Source: Ryuthela nishihirai
Lineage: Eukaryota > Arthropoda > Arachnida > Araneae > Heptathelidae
Direction of reading: 5' to 3'
Assembly: GCA_038380435.1 (NCBI GenBank)
Contig: JAWZYU010000034.1
Location: forward strand, 17,773,404-17,837,403
Length of the DNA: 64,000 nt
The position numbers and the translations under genes were made by a program. Below are positions 44,851-56,889 of the stretch, one piece after another; the stretch's first letter is position 1, and every line of letters begins with the position of its first letter. Under the pieces are notes generated by a model that worked only from the letters and a program-made list of their open reading frames with translations, ran no database searches and was not told where the DNA came from.

Positions 44851-45194
44851 ACTAAGCATTTTCATTTCAATCTTACTAGTTCAATACCTTTTGAAAATTA
44901 AATGACGAACATTAATTAATTGATGCAATTTCCCACTTTGAACGTGGCAGAATTTCTTCTCTGAACTATTTTAAACTTTCTTGCCACTTCGATGTTTCGA
45001 TCCTTTATTTCTCAATTCGTATTTCGAATTAGCATCATAGTTTAAACTAAACTGCTCAAAGTGGAAATCGCAACATCGCGAAGGAAGTGATTGATATACG
45101 CCCGAAATTGACAAGACGAAAGCTATGAGGGTGGATGTACATTTGATCGAAAATGGAAAGTGAGAACGCAAGTGTGTTTATTTTCCAGATTCAT

Positions 45195-45365
45195 CAGTAC
45201 ATAGGCCCACCTCAGGTACTTATGTAGACGAGTGTAGACGTCTCAACATTCCATCAATCAGATGGCTATTGGTGTCCTGAAGTATGGCGTTCCAAACAGC
45301 ATCCAGTTGGTCTGCAACCAGATTCCAGTCAACTGCACCAGATTCGCCGCCAGAGGGAGCTGGCA
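45195..45365 (-). pseudogene. Tc1-like transposase C-terminal fragment
   Basis: The minus strand reads NLVADQLDAVWNAILQDTNS and HLIDGMLRRLHSS, matching the end of Tc1-family transposases (WN-I-L--SM-RR). The remainder is not found nearby. Confidence 0.5.
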
Positions 45366-46008
45366 AAGGAATGCAGAATTAACGTTAGCAATTTTGAAAC
45401 ATTCAAACGTTAATTTCTACAAAATAATTTTCCCCAGTTGACAAAACACCTTTTGAAACTATTGGGCAATTTCTATTGAAAAGGGAAAAGGGAAATTATT
45501 TTCTGTTATAGATATTGAAAAGGGAAATTACTTTCTGTTATAGAAAACATTTTGAAGAATTGTGCATATTCTTTGATATTACATTCGTTTCTAAACTACA
45601 ATATTAAAATTCTACCAGTAACAGAATTGCAATGAAAATATATATAATAACCCTTTAAATGTAATGAGTACTATTGTGAAATGTGAGTCATAAAAACATG
45701 ACGTTTGCAAAAGAAAGCTTCTTTCACTAACTGCAAGAATATCATCTCGCATAATACGATTTTCTCATTTTGAAAGAAAAGGAATGCTTTTAATTTTACA
45801 CACAAGTGAAATCTTTACCTTCCATTGTACTCAAGTTACTATAAGACATTTCCAAACCTTATAGCTACATATCTCGGAGCATTGGTTTTCAGTGTTCCAA
45901 GGACCCCAAGATTCTGTACAAGGTTAAAGGGTTTTGAACAATTTTTCATATAATATGAAAATTATACCAAAAGTTGAAAGTAGAAATAAGGAAGTCTTAA
46001 ACTTTGTG

Positions 46009-46046
46009 CAAAAGAAAATGAAATGAAGTCATTTCATTTTCTTTTG
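46009..46046. repeat. Perfect 18-bp hairpin, 2-nt loop
   Basis: 46009-46026 is the exact reverse complement of 46029-46046, with AG between. It is purine-rich on the left arm and lies in the host intron. Confidence 0.88.
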
Positions 46047-46482
46047 TTATGTATATAAACATGTTAGCAAAGTTTAGCACATGATATGTTGAGATTTAAA
46101 GAATTTTACAAATTTTGAATTCCCTAACTAAGAGGAAGTTGTAAAAAATACGTTTTAAAGAAACACTTCCGTATCTGATAGAGTTAATGACATGGAGCAA
46201 ACAGCTCTCATAACATATAAAGGTAGCTCTTGCAGGTTGCTAGCTACTGTTATAATGGAGTATTTCAATTACCATATTTACTAATTATATGGTAATTGAG
46301 TATATAGTTTTTATGATGAACTCCTTGATTTAACATTAAAATGCTTAAGTACTTGAAAGAAGCTTTTTGTTCCAAACCTCAGACATTTATTATATTAATT
46401 TTTCAGTTTTTAATTCATATATTTCTTTGGTTAAATTAAGGTAGTTTTTCAATTTGAAAAATAACTCTTTCTACTATTATAG

Positions 46483-46562
46483 GTGGTTGTTGTACTATTG
46501 AGAACACGGATTCAGATCGTATAGATGACTCTGTAGAAATACAAAGGGAATGTGAAAGTAAA
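46483..46562 (+). CDS. Host gene exon (80 bp), linker region
   Basis: Bounded by a good acceptor (pyrimidine-rich, CTATTATAG) and donor (GTAAGTAG). Two bases complete the codon split at 41077, then 26 codons GCCTIENTDSDRIDDSVEIQ-RECESK stay open and end in phase 0. Acidic and polar, no known motif. It continues the HOIL-1L-like protein; the next exon was not found in the window. Confidence 0.6.
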
Positions 46563-47034
46563 GTAAGTAGCACAAAGAACTTACAGTGATTTATATATCT
46601 ATTTATGATGAATACTTTTGGCAGATTTTCTTAACTGCACTTATTCCACGTGGTGGCAAGTGTAAGATTTATTAATATATGGTGAGAGACAGGGGTAGTC
46701 CTAGGAACCACATTGTTTTTTGTGGGGACAACACTCAAAAACTGAACTCATTGAAATTGGGCATCGGTTCTCTCCTTCTCTTAAATTTGGGTGGTGCGAT
46801 TGTCCTTCCCCACCCCCTCCTCTCCTTTAGACTGCCCCTAGAGAGAGAAAGTTTTTGCATAAAAATGAAACTAAAATATCATTTAAAAGATCTTTGTATC
46901 CAGAGTTTGTAGAAATGATTAGTTTCATAAAACATAATAATTATGACTAACATTTTAAATATTTGCCATTTGAAAAACATTCTTTAAAATATGATGATTG
47001 AACTATAATTTGTTGCAAGAATCGCATCATACTT

Positions 47035-47820
47035 TTTGAGTACACCTCTGGCCAAAAATTTAGAAACCTTTCCTCAATCATATAGAACTTTCAATGTGAC
47101 TTTAGGATAACCTTAATTCGACGCGGAATGATTCAAAGAATGTTTGGAGCATTTGTGGTGTGATGTGAGGCCATTCCTATTATTTGTTAGAGGATGAAGG
47201 CCGTGGAGTGTGTGCCCATTTTTCTAGTTCCACTACATCCCTCAAAACTTTCATTGGGAGGTAGATAGGTGACATATGGTGGCAAGGGAAGAAAGCTGAA
47301 TCTCCATCATATTCCTCAAACCACTCACGGAAGTAAAATAAATGCAGATTTCGCATGATTTATTGTTGCCTTATTGTCGTGAAAGTTTCTTCCTCCATCA
47401 AGGAAGGAACGAGGTATAACAGGATGTAAGTGATCAGATAGGTTACGTAAATAAGCTGCAATGTTTAGTTGATCCTTCAAACATATTAGTGAATTCACTG
47501 CGTGTCGTGTGAATATTCACCACACCAAGATTCCTTTTCATTGTACAATGGATGTGGTACCTAAAGCAGTCATCAGCTCATTCAACTTTCACCACACTTG
47601 CACCGTCATTTTCACAAAGAGAGCGTATATCGGGAATCATCTCACCACATAACCTTTTACAAGTCTTCTCCAGTCCACTCACCTTCTCCCAATACCACTG
47701 AAGATTTGCTTTCCGTTTTTTGACCAACACTAATCGCAAATATCTGAGTTTTCTTCTCATTTTTCGAGTTGATGTAAGTTGGTTGATCTAGACCAATGTT
47801 GAAAGTACTGATCGTTTGGT
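47035..47820 (-). mobile_element. Probable Tc1-like element remnant
   Basis: The left end TACACCTCTGGCCAAAAATTTAGAAACC resembles a Tc1-family terminal repeat following TA. Minus-strand pieces such as EWPHITPQMLQTFFESF resemble the end of the transposase. No core motif could be read with confidence and the other end was not located. Confidence 0.4.
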
Positions 47821-48577
47821 GCAGAGGTTATGCCGATTTTACCTCACGTGCATCTGTAAATGCTCTATATCCCATGATTTGTAGTATCGTATGTCTACCA
47901 CAAATACTCCTGCCAATCGCCTAGTTTCTGTTCACACTTTATATGCATTTTAGAGATGGTAGCGTTGATTTTCCTATGATTTCCACAGTTTTAGCAATGA
48001 TTCCACAAGGCTTTTGAGCAATATCGTTAACCCTTTTTGGGAAGTAAGTTTCATCATATGCCTTTCCCACCTCGTAGTTAACTGTTGGTCGGTGGCTGTG
48101 CTGCTTCTGTTTAAGTCAGTTCAGTGATTAAGTGACCATTACATATGAATTACTCCTTTGCATATCTGTCATGGCATCACATTTTGATAAGGCGAATGAC
48201 TTCTAATTCTTTGATTTCTGCAGCAGCATAGTAAAATGATAGAACTTATTTTCGATAAATGTGTTTGTAGGAAAAGGCTCATAATAGTTTTCTTACCTAT
48301 TTTGCGAAATCCTCGCCTTTCATATTACACTGATTTAAGCTTCTATAGTTAATTTGACATTCATTATTTCTCTCTCTATACTGCGCCCTTTTACATCAAG
48401 CAAAAGAACAAAAAAATGCTAGTGATTTATCTACATTTTTTATGAATGAAATATTTTTTTTTAGATTTTTTAACTTTTCTCATTCCATATGGGAAAATAT
48501 AGATATTACTCTATTAATGCTCAGTGAGAAATTGTAAAAAAGAAACTTGGGAACAGCAAGGCTCTCTTTTACACAAG

Positions 48578-48605
48578 TTACACGAATTTTTGCAAATTCG
48601 TGTAA
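48578..48605. repeat. Perfect 12-bp hairpin
   Basis: TTACACGAATTT (48578-48589) and its reverse complement (48594-48605) with loop TTGC, directly upstream of an I-like LINE fragment. Confidence 0.8.
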
Positions 48606-48639
48606 ACAATTTAGATGCGTTTACAGGTACATAAGCCCA

Positions 48640-48930
48640 TCTAACAGTGCTTGCAAGAGACCTTAGGCAATCAACGATTGAGTATTGTTTTCTTTTTTGC
48701 TGGTGTGGAAATGGTTCAGCTCACAAGGGATTCCGTCTTCATGAGCCACCATTCTTCATTCAAACTCATACCTCTCACTACCACCATAGAGGCAATTGCC
48801 ATTCGCCTATTAGTATAATTAATTGTCTTTCGCTTGAAAATGCCATCTTCGTAGCCGACCTTCAAAATCTGGTCTTGCAGCTTTTATTCTCATGGATGGC
48901 TTCAACGGACACGTTCCTTCTTCGTGCAAT
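48640..48930 (+). repeat. I-like LINE endonuclease fragment
   Basis: GAGGCAATTGCCATTCGCC and the later GGCTTCAACGGACACGTTCC match positions 20326 and 20462 of the I-like LINE (EAVSIRL and NFNGHSP regions) with the spacing preserved. Heavily diverged. Confidence 0.6.
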
Positions 48931-51690
48931 ATAACAAGTCTATGATTAATACGATAGGTGCATTGTTCACAAAATTCGTGTAAGGTGAAATTGTATTATT
49001 GGGCAAGTTATCATAAGAAATAACCTAAATTTAAGCAGGAGGATTCATTTGGGAATCCTGACCTGATTGATATATTTCTATTTTTATCCCTTAATTATGA
49101 CTGTACTTTGGTTAACGTTTTCTGTCTTTTATTTGTTTATGTACATTTCATGCTCCTTTTGTTCTGGTAGCCCGCCATTTATCTGCAGCCTCCATTTTTT
49201 GCGCCATTTTCGAAATGGTCTGTTCGACGTGCACCCCTCCCTTCATATTTGGTTCGTTATCTTCACTAACCTGCGCCTCTGAGGAAAGTGTCAAGCCATG
49301 CAATTGTTTCCCAGGAAGCTCCGTGGCATCCACCCTCCCTGTTTCAGTCCCATCTGCATATGCCACTGCTACTTTTCGCGTACCCAGCAATGCGCTCCCA
49401 ACCAGCTGGAAGGCTTAAAAAAAAAGAGCCGAGATGCGAGAGAGAGAGCACTGGACCTCTAGCTACTTTGTCTTCAGTTGCCGTTGAAGTAAGGTGGCAT
49501 CGTTTTTGTCTGAGTTGCCTTTGAAGAAGGCGGTATTGACTTTTATTCGTAATCGTCATCAGCAGAGGTCGATCTGCAAGATCTTGTGTTTCTAGTGTTA
49601 AGTCGTTTTGTGTCACAAATGAGGCGAGAACAGAATGGCCTTGAGTAATCGGGAACAACACTGTTGAGCTGCTGAAGTAATCCAGAAGATCCGAGTAGCC
49701 CGGGATGGAGAATAGCTCAGAGCCACTCCTACTTTCTTTTGTCCTTCCTCCTCCCCGTCTCCTCCTTCCAGAAAAGCCTCGTTATGCTGGGTTAGGTTTT
49801 CTGTTCATGAATGTCAGTACCTTGAAATCAGGCGAAAGTAAGCTAAGATGGTTAAGGTTGTGTACAAGAAAAGAAAATTAAAAAGTGTGGTTTTATACTA
49901 GGAAAGCTGAATTAGGTGCCAGGTTATTCTTATTTCATGCAATACTTTTTCGGCTTTCTTTCTTATCACCTTAGCTGAGAGCTAAATAGACAGAGCGACA
50001 TATAAAGCCTCTAGAAAAGAATACGAATAAATTATACTATACGATCAGGATAAAAGACGTAGTCTTTGAAACACAATGCAACACCCGTGTTTATTTGTCC
50101 CCTATTGTTCCCTCCTGTCTGTCATACTTGAGAAGGGGTCTAGAACAAATTTCTGCCATGTGCCAGGATTTGTTTTGCTGGGTCGTTACAGCCAGAAAAA
50201 AAAAGAGTGTACTGTGGTAAAATTGGCTTCACAAATTAGTATTGAAAATGAGTATTATAGTGAAAAAAAATTGTAGCCTAGCTAGAAGTGTATCATTTGA
50301 GCAAGGAATTATTATGTTTAACCATTTTAGCTAGGACTGTGTTGCATGCAAGTAGTAGAGTAAATGAGAGTTTTGGAACAATGTTAAAGTATAGGGAATC
50401 CCATTTTAACCTATGGGATACTTTTGGGGAGATGAGCGTGGACGTGGTTTTTGGGCGAGATGTTTTGTGTGAAAGACAGGATATGAGGGGTTTTGTTGGG
50501 AAAATGTTGCAGTTATTAAAATTTCATTGAATTATTGCGTATATTATTTGCATCGTTACTGTTGGGGTGTAAAATCCGGTAAAATAGGAGAAATTGAGAA
50601 AAGCTAGAGAGTTTTGGAAATTAATTTAAAAAATATGACAGTTCAAAATCAACAGGTAAAATGAGGTTTTCGAGGCGGTTGTGGAAGAAAAATATGATGG
50701 AAAGATAGATTTTGGAGTGTTATCTGTGAACGTCCCATGGCCGAGTGGTTAGCGCACTTGGCTACTGATCTAAGGGACCTGTGTTCGAGCCCCGGCGTAT
50801 GGCATGGATGTATGTGTCGTTTTTCTGCTGAGGTCCTGCCATCCTCACAGACCTTCTACTATAGCATATAAACTGATAGGCTCCTGTCAGACCTCTGTGG
50901 CAAGCAGCTGCTTAAGGGGGTATTTATTTTATATTTATTTTTATCTGTGAATGTATGGATTTCGTTCTTTCAGTAAGGATGATTAGATATGAGAACGCCT
51001 CCGTTGTCGGTCAAGAGGGTCCATCTCGTTTTTTTCCATCCACAGGGTCCATTGCAGCATCGATGTAGGCTGTTGTTTCAGTCACAGTGTCCATTGCAGA
51101 GGGATCACCGACTTCAGGCATGAGGTCTGCAGGAAATATTATTGATAAGTCTGCTGATAATATCTTCGTGGGGAAGGTTTCCGAGACAATATAGCGACTG
51201 CTCCAAACTTGTTTTGCATTGCCGTGACACTGGTGCTGACTGAAGTTCTGTTAGTCACCTCTTTATATTAATTAATAAAGACAAAAAATCACTCAGGCGT
51301 TGAGGGAAAAAAAACTGAATTCATATGGGAAGTTTCTAAACTCTTCATATTTTCTTTCTCTCCCCCGTTTCTCTCTTGTTGTATCTAGTCCCTTTTCTAG
51401 TCTCTTCATATACATTTATTTCATGCGCATTTATGGATCATTGCCACTGTGAAAGCGATGCTTTGCTTATGATAACGATGCTTCCTGTTCAAATCTGCAA
51501 TATGACGTAATGAATGTATTCTGAGAGACTTCTTGTTGACGCTGACGGAAATGCAATCTTCTTTGGCTCTGAACAATGGCTGGTTCACTCGGTTCAAAAA
51601 AGGAGATAAAGATATGAAGTAATATTGCGAAGGGGATAAAGGAGATAAAGATATGAAGCTCCATTCGTTATTACTCAATTGTGGGTTATT
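48931..51690. other. No gene assigned
   Basis: Apart from the SINE-2 copy at 50731-50940 and a 21-bp direct repeat (AAAGGAGATAAAGATATGAAG at about 51601 and 51639), I recognise nothing. Minus-strand ORFs at 49148-49390 and 49344-49661 are open but match no family I know; they could be degraded exons or chance. Confidence 0.4.
50720..50951 (+). repeat. SINE-2 (tRNA head), full length, 11-bp target duplication
   Basis: The element is 50731-50940 with TTATCTGTGAA at 50720-50730 and 50941-50951. Head CGTCCCATGGCCGAGTGGTTAGC, body with TATAAACTGATAGGCTCC, tail GGGGGTATTTATTTTATAT. Confidence 0.94.
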
Positions 51691-52405
51691 TCCATCATAA
51701 GCGCGATGCTTCCTTAGTATTCGTCCGAATCAATTTCTTCAAAACTTGATTTATTTTACCAGTGCCCGAAATAACACCAGGATCCGACCTCTTCCGGTGT
51801 AGCGGCGTATATCTGCAATAAGAAACTCGGTTGGCTTAACATTCATGATTTCTAAAAGAAAAAAAGTATTGTTGGATAAAGTGTTAGGGAACTTTTGTTT
51901 TTGGTAGAAAGTCTATTATTAGTGTTAAGTCGATTATTGATTTTGCTATTTCCATAATTGCTATTTCTATAGTGGCAGAGTTATTTTATGGATAGAACTG
52001 GACTTCAAATATTTATGGTTTCTAAAAAACAACAGTATTGTTGAATAATATTTTATGTTCTTTTTTGTCAATGATATCGTTTTTTAGTAAAATATCCAAA
52101 ATTTCAACAATATCGTTTACAACTTCTGTACTGGTATTTCCACCTCGTTTACTGGCAATCAAAACTTATAATTTTTCACAAATATCGTCGAAATTCTAGT
52201 ATAATCCGAACGCGATTGTTGACTTTCTATTACTGTTAGTATCATTTTAATCATTTCTAAATATTTTCTAAGTGCGTCAATGTGATTTTCGATAATTTGA
52301 TATTTCTCAGTAATTCTACCAGAATGTTTCGTTTCTGATCGTTTTTTTTTTTCGAATTGGCCCCTAGTTTCTGAAGGTGGCCGATTGTTTGATAAATCAT
52401 TTCTT

Positions 52406-52760
52406 TCATGTCAGGAATGGGATTTCACTCGGAAGTTTTAATTTATATTGGTTTAATATTTCATCTCGCAAGTTGGAATCTGGATTATACATGAACGATT
52501 TTTCGAGCATTTCGGTTTGCTCTTCAGGTTCTAAAGTTTTTATGGCTTCTTGTATGTTTTCCATGGTTTTCTCACGGACTGTTTCCAAATTTTTGAACTT
52601 TTCACCACCGGTTTGTGAAATTCTTCTAGCGTTTCCTTAACTTGCTCTTCTTTCAAAATATTGCCTTCAATTTTTGATTTTGTGATGGCTCTCGATTATA
52701 ATATTTCGTCTATAATATTATGTAGTTGTTTAATATCTTTCATCTTTATTCATATGAAAA
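52406..52760 (-). pseudogene. Unidentified minus-strand coding remnant next to the fibre gene
   Basis: The minus strand reads MKDIKQLHNIIDEIL (from about 52742) and, after frame breaks, METVREKTMENIQEAIKTLEPEEQ (52588), Lys/Glu-rich and probably coiled-coil. The A/T-rich continuation to about 51900 keeps short readable pieces. Position suggests a Polinton B accessory gene, but I do not recognise the family. Confidence 0.4.
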
Positions 52761-52871
52761 TAAAAACATATACCAAGTGATGAAAGAGTACCCCGAGGTC
52801 TTCTTTCTTTTGGAACTGGATAGTGTCTAGCAAGTGAAACATTAATTTGCTGCCCCTGTCAAATTTCTTGT

Positions 52872-53165
52872 TTACTGGAATAACAGAAAAAAAAATTGCT
52901 GAAGTTGTGGTCTTATTACTTCAATGAATTTTTGATTGTCCAAGTTGATATTAGAATTTATACTAAAAAAGGGATTTGTTGTGCAGCAGATCACTTTGCT
53001 TATATATCCATTAGAAACGCATATATGGTAATTATCTTTAAAAATAGGTAGCGTTAGTTGGTCGAATTTTGTGTTTATCTGTATACTTGGATGAAACTGC
53101 ACTTCTTTCACTTCTTTATCGCCGTAGGAAATGCAAATTAGAGTACTTTTATCAACGTATGATTT
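52872..53165 (-). pseudogene. Polinton B fibre-like protein, C-terminal part
   Basis: The minus strand reads AAIKSYVDKSTLICISYGD and continues about 95 residues. The IKSYVDK motif is the same repeat signature (N-I...D-K-YVD) seen in the N-terminal part on the other side of the RTE insertion (56896-58021), so the two are halves of one gene. The C-terminus would form the knob; no known fold is recognised. Confidence 0.6.
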
Positions 53166-53208
53166 TATGGCAGCAGCATCATCATCATCATCCTCAAGCA
53201 GCCATGGG

Positions 53209-54956
53209 CTACGGAGGTCCAACCAGACTGCGCAGTTTAATTCTCCAAGCATATCTGTCCTTAGCTACATCTGCTGCATCCGGCCACTTTACAGCAATTC
53301 TAAGAAGGTCCTGTTTGACATTGTCAGCCCACCGCATCCTAGGTCTCCCCCTCCTTCTGAGGCCTCTAGGCACACTGTTCATAACCCTATTCGCCAATCT
53401 ATAATTATCCATACGGGCAACATGGCCAAACCAGCGGAGTCTCTCTCTGCAGAATATGCTGCTTAAAGGAGGTTGCAGACTCCTTTGCCTAACCTCATCA
53501 TTAGTTACAAAGTTAAACCACCTAATACCCAAGATTATGTTATAATAATAAACTAATACCCGAATACCCAAGATATTATTAAACTCACTAATACCCGTAA
53601 GCATCTAGAATCAAAAGCATCTAGTTTCCTGTTATCTTGTTTACACAGCGTCCAAGTTTCACTACCATAACTAACCCTAGAAAGAACCAAACTATTATAC
53701 AGTCTAATTTTAGTCTTTAGGTGTATACGCCTATTTCTCCACAATCTCCATAGATTCTTAAAAGTCCGGCAGCAATACCTATTCGTCTGTTAATCTCATG
53801 CCGCACATCACCAGTATCTGTTACGTAGCTCCCAAGATAATTAAACTGTGACACCTGCTCAAGACTGCAACCATTCAGATTAACTGAATCACAACCTGCC
53901 TGACCAATTTTCATCACTTTAGTTTTTTCTCTGTTTATAACCAAACCTACTCTACTACCAGTCTCATCAACAGCTCGAATGAAAGAATTCATCTCATCAA
54001 CATCATTTGCCAAAAGGGCTAAATCATCAGCATAATCTAAATCAGAAATTTTCGTATCTCCAGCCCATTTAAGGCCAAAATCTTTCCCTTGAAGTGAATT
54101 TCGCATAACATAATCAACAACCAAACTAAACAGAAAAGGAGACAAAATGCACCCTTGTCGAACACCAGAAGTAATCCTAAACCTATTGCTACAAGACTTA
54201 CCAACTCTCACACATGACTCAGTGTTATTATAGAGAGCTTTCATTATGTTAACTAACTTGTCTGGTATACCATATGATTTCACCATCAACCACAAATTAT
54301 GACGATCAACAGAGTCGAATGCCTTTTTGAAATCAACAAAGCTAGCAACCAAAGGTTTCTGAAACTCTAAACTTTTCTCAAGAATCTGCCTAAGTGAAAA
54401 TATCTGATCCACACATCCCCTACCACTTCTGGAATCCACATTGCTCATCACGCAATTGCCTGTCAACCAGATTTTTAATTCTATTAAGCACAATCATGGA
54501 AAGAACTTTACCTGGAACAGAGAATAGGCTGATACCCCTATAGTTATCACAAGAACTGCGATCACCTTTTTTGAAAATAGGGATAATAATAGCTCTGGTA
54601 AAATCTTTAGCAACCATGCCTTTATCATAAATGTTATTCAAAATTTCAGTCATCCAAGTGGTAACTGAAACATTCCCAGCTCTAAGCATTTCCGTAGTAA
54701 TTTCATCCACTCCTGGGGCTTTATGAAGTTTAAGTTTAGAAATAGCCAAACTAACTTCAGATTGTGTTATAGGGCCAACATTAAAGCCAACAATGCATCT
54801 ATAATCATTGCAAACAATGGGAGTAGAATTAACCACATTGTTTAGAACATCACTGAAATGCTCAGCCCACTTAGCCATGACAGAATCCTCACCTTCTATA
54901 ACCTTACCTTGTTTATCTTTCAATCCCTGTATACCTGTTCGTTTTCTATCACACAA
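53209..54956 (-). pseudogene. RTE LINE reverse transcriptase
   Basis: Three overlapping frames (54956-54420, 54493-53717, 53604-53209 with 53744-53553) cover the RT from the fingers to the C-terminal end. The catalytic YADD is intact. The breaks are single frameshifts. Confidence 0.85.
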
Positions 54957-55621
54957 AACATTAACTATCTGGTACAGCTCTCTGCTGTTGTGCTGTCTAA
55001 CTGCTTCCTCAGCTTTGTCAGCCAGGCCATCAAGCCAAAGATTCTTATCAGTAGCTAACTGATCCTTTACACGTTTATTAAATTCTTTGTAATGCTTTCT
55101 ATTAGGACTAGTAGGGTACTGATTAAGGACATTCCTGCAGTTCCTTCTTTCTGAAATAAGCTCAAGTGCTTTATCACTTAAATAATTCTGTCTCCTCTGC
55201 TCCTTTTACCCTAAAAGAGCACTGTTAGTTTCCAAAAAAGCCTGTTTAAAATGGCCCCATTCTTCCTCAACTTCAGTATTAAGCAAACCATGACTGTCAT
55301 AATGACTAAGTAACCTATCATGGTAAGCTTTAGCTATAACTGAGTCTTTCAGAGCTTCAGTATTAAAAGTAAAATTTTAACCCTAGCACAACACTTTTTA
55401 AGTTTAAGTTGCACGACACTTTTAACAAGGTAATGGTCACATCCAATTTCAGCTCCCCTATATGCCCTGGTATTTCTAACAGAACTAGCCCATTTGCTGT
55501 TAATTAATATATAACCAATCATATTCCTATGCAGCCCATCAGGTGAAACCCACGTGTATTTATGTATGTCGCGGTGTTTGTAATAAGTGTTAGTTATTCT
55601 GAATCCATTGAGTTTACTTAC

Positions 55622-56434
55622 CTATAGGAGACGTTGCCCATTGCTATTGCAGCTACCAATACCAAAAGGGCCTATTACTCCTCCCCAAAGGTCAGAGTCG
55701 GTACCAACTTTGGCATTGAAGTCACCAAGAACAAGGGTAATATCTCCGTTCTTGACAGAATTCAAAATATCCTGAAGTTGTCCGTAAAACCTATTCTTCT
55801 CATCCCCATCAGAATCCTCAGTGGGGGCATAACAGCAGATAACATTCAAGTGTTTAATGCTTGTCTTAAATTTTGCTGTAAGAACCCTTTCATTAATGCA
55901 CTCATATCCTAGAAGAGCATCACTAGCATGTCTGCTGAGCAGCAGACCCACGCCTTGGTGATCCTTTCCATCCTTACTCCCTGTAAAGAGAAATTTAAAG
56001 TTATTTTTAAGTATCTCACCTTTACCTGTCCATCTGGTCTCTTGCAAGCCTAGAATATCTAGATTATAGCGCTGGAATTCCTGCATGAGGACATCAAGAG
56101 AATAATCTTTATGTAATGTCCTCACGTTCCACGTTCCTGCAGAGAGAAAATGATTAGTAGGATTTTTAAAGAAATTAGGTTTATTGAGATTGGTAGGGCC
56201 AACAATATCAAACAGCCCCCTGATCGCAGGCATGTGGCAAAGACCTGTTCGTCCTCCGCTAAAGGCTGAAGTCACTGATGCTGGTAGGAACTTCAGGCAC
56301 CACCTTTTCAAGTGGACTTTTTCAAGAGCCATATGGCCTGCCTGAGACACATTACTCCAGTTTAGGCTTGACGATGCCCAACTAGCTAAGTAAGGTTCAG
56401 GTACCTGCGATGGCCTCTGATTAGGATTATCCAC
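55622..56434 (-). pseudogene. RTE LINE endonuclease domain
   Basis: An open frame of 270 codons. Apurinic-endonuclease family motifs: TWNVRTL (Asn), LQETRWTG (Glu), GVGLLLSRH, CYAPTED and GDFNAKVG (Asp/Asn pair). The C-terminal SDH-type motif (GSDHYLVK) lies after the stop and is seen open in the copy at about 10509. The enzyme nicks target DNA for insertion. Confidence 0.85.
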
Positions 56435-56889
56435 CAGCTGATATAAGGTATCCCATGCCTCTGTTCACTTAGAGCTGGCAACCCAGAAACAAACAGAAAG
56501 CACAGCGGCAGATTCTCCCTCAACAGAGGCCCACCAGTGCAGCAAGTCCAGGATCCATAATCAAGCTCAAATCCATAAACAAGTCCAGTCTAGTAGGTAT
56601 AAATGGTCAGCACCAGGATCCTGTGAAGTTGACCACTCCTCAGCAGGGTCGAAAAAAAAGAAAAAAGTGTCCATAGATGACCAGATCAGTAGGCCATACT
56701 GAACTGGCAGCCCTCTCCTTCCGTTCCCTTCCAAAAGAGAATATCTCTTTTGAAAGGTACTAACGGCCTGCACCACGAGAAGGCGGGGTCGGACATTAGG
56801 TGCTAGACCTGGCCGGTTCTGTGCATCATCACTAGGGATTGGTACACAGCTCTCCTTCCAGTTTACGCCTAGCTACCATTTACAGGCTC

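Larger units (their letters stand above)
41078..46482 (+). other. Host gene intron (5.4 kb)
   Basis: Runs from GTAACTGTAG to CTATTATAG. It contains a LINE fragment, a mariner remnant, SINE-1 copies, a Tc1-like C-terminal fragment and a hairpin. The parts 42115-42700, 43320-43760, 43860-44440 and 45370-46000 show nothing further that I recognise. Confidence 0.6.
53166..56880 (-). mobile_element. RTE-type LINE, near full length, inserted in the fibre gene
   Basis: Minus strand, 5' to 3': 5' region (56880-56435); endonuclease (56434-55622) with TWNVRTL, LQETRW and LVLGDFNAK; linker; reverse transcriptase (54956-53209) with VASFVDFKKAFDSVD, GVRQGCILSPFLF and DYADDLALLA; C-terminus LRSLVGPP; and (GAT)n tail at 53166-53195. 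Lesions: stop after QRLL near 55622, frame breaks near 54450 and 53750, and a small duplication of AATACCC at 53530-53600. At about 3.7 kb it is the reference copy for the RTE fragments elsewhere in the window. Confidence 0.9.

Noticed and set aside
49148..49661. Host exon on the minus strand (reading ADGTETGRVDATELPGK)
   Set aside because: No family recognised, no convincing splice frame, and the two overlapping frames are equally open; left unassigned.
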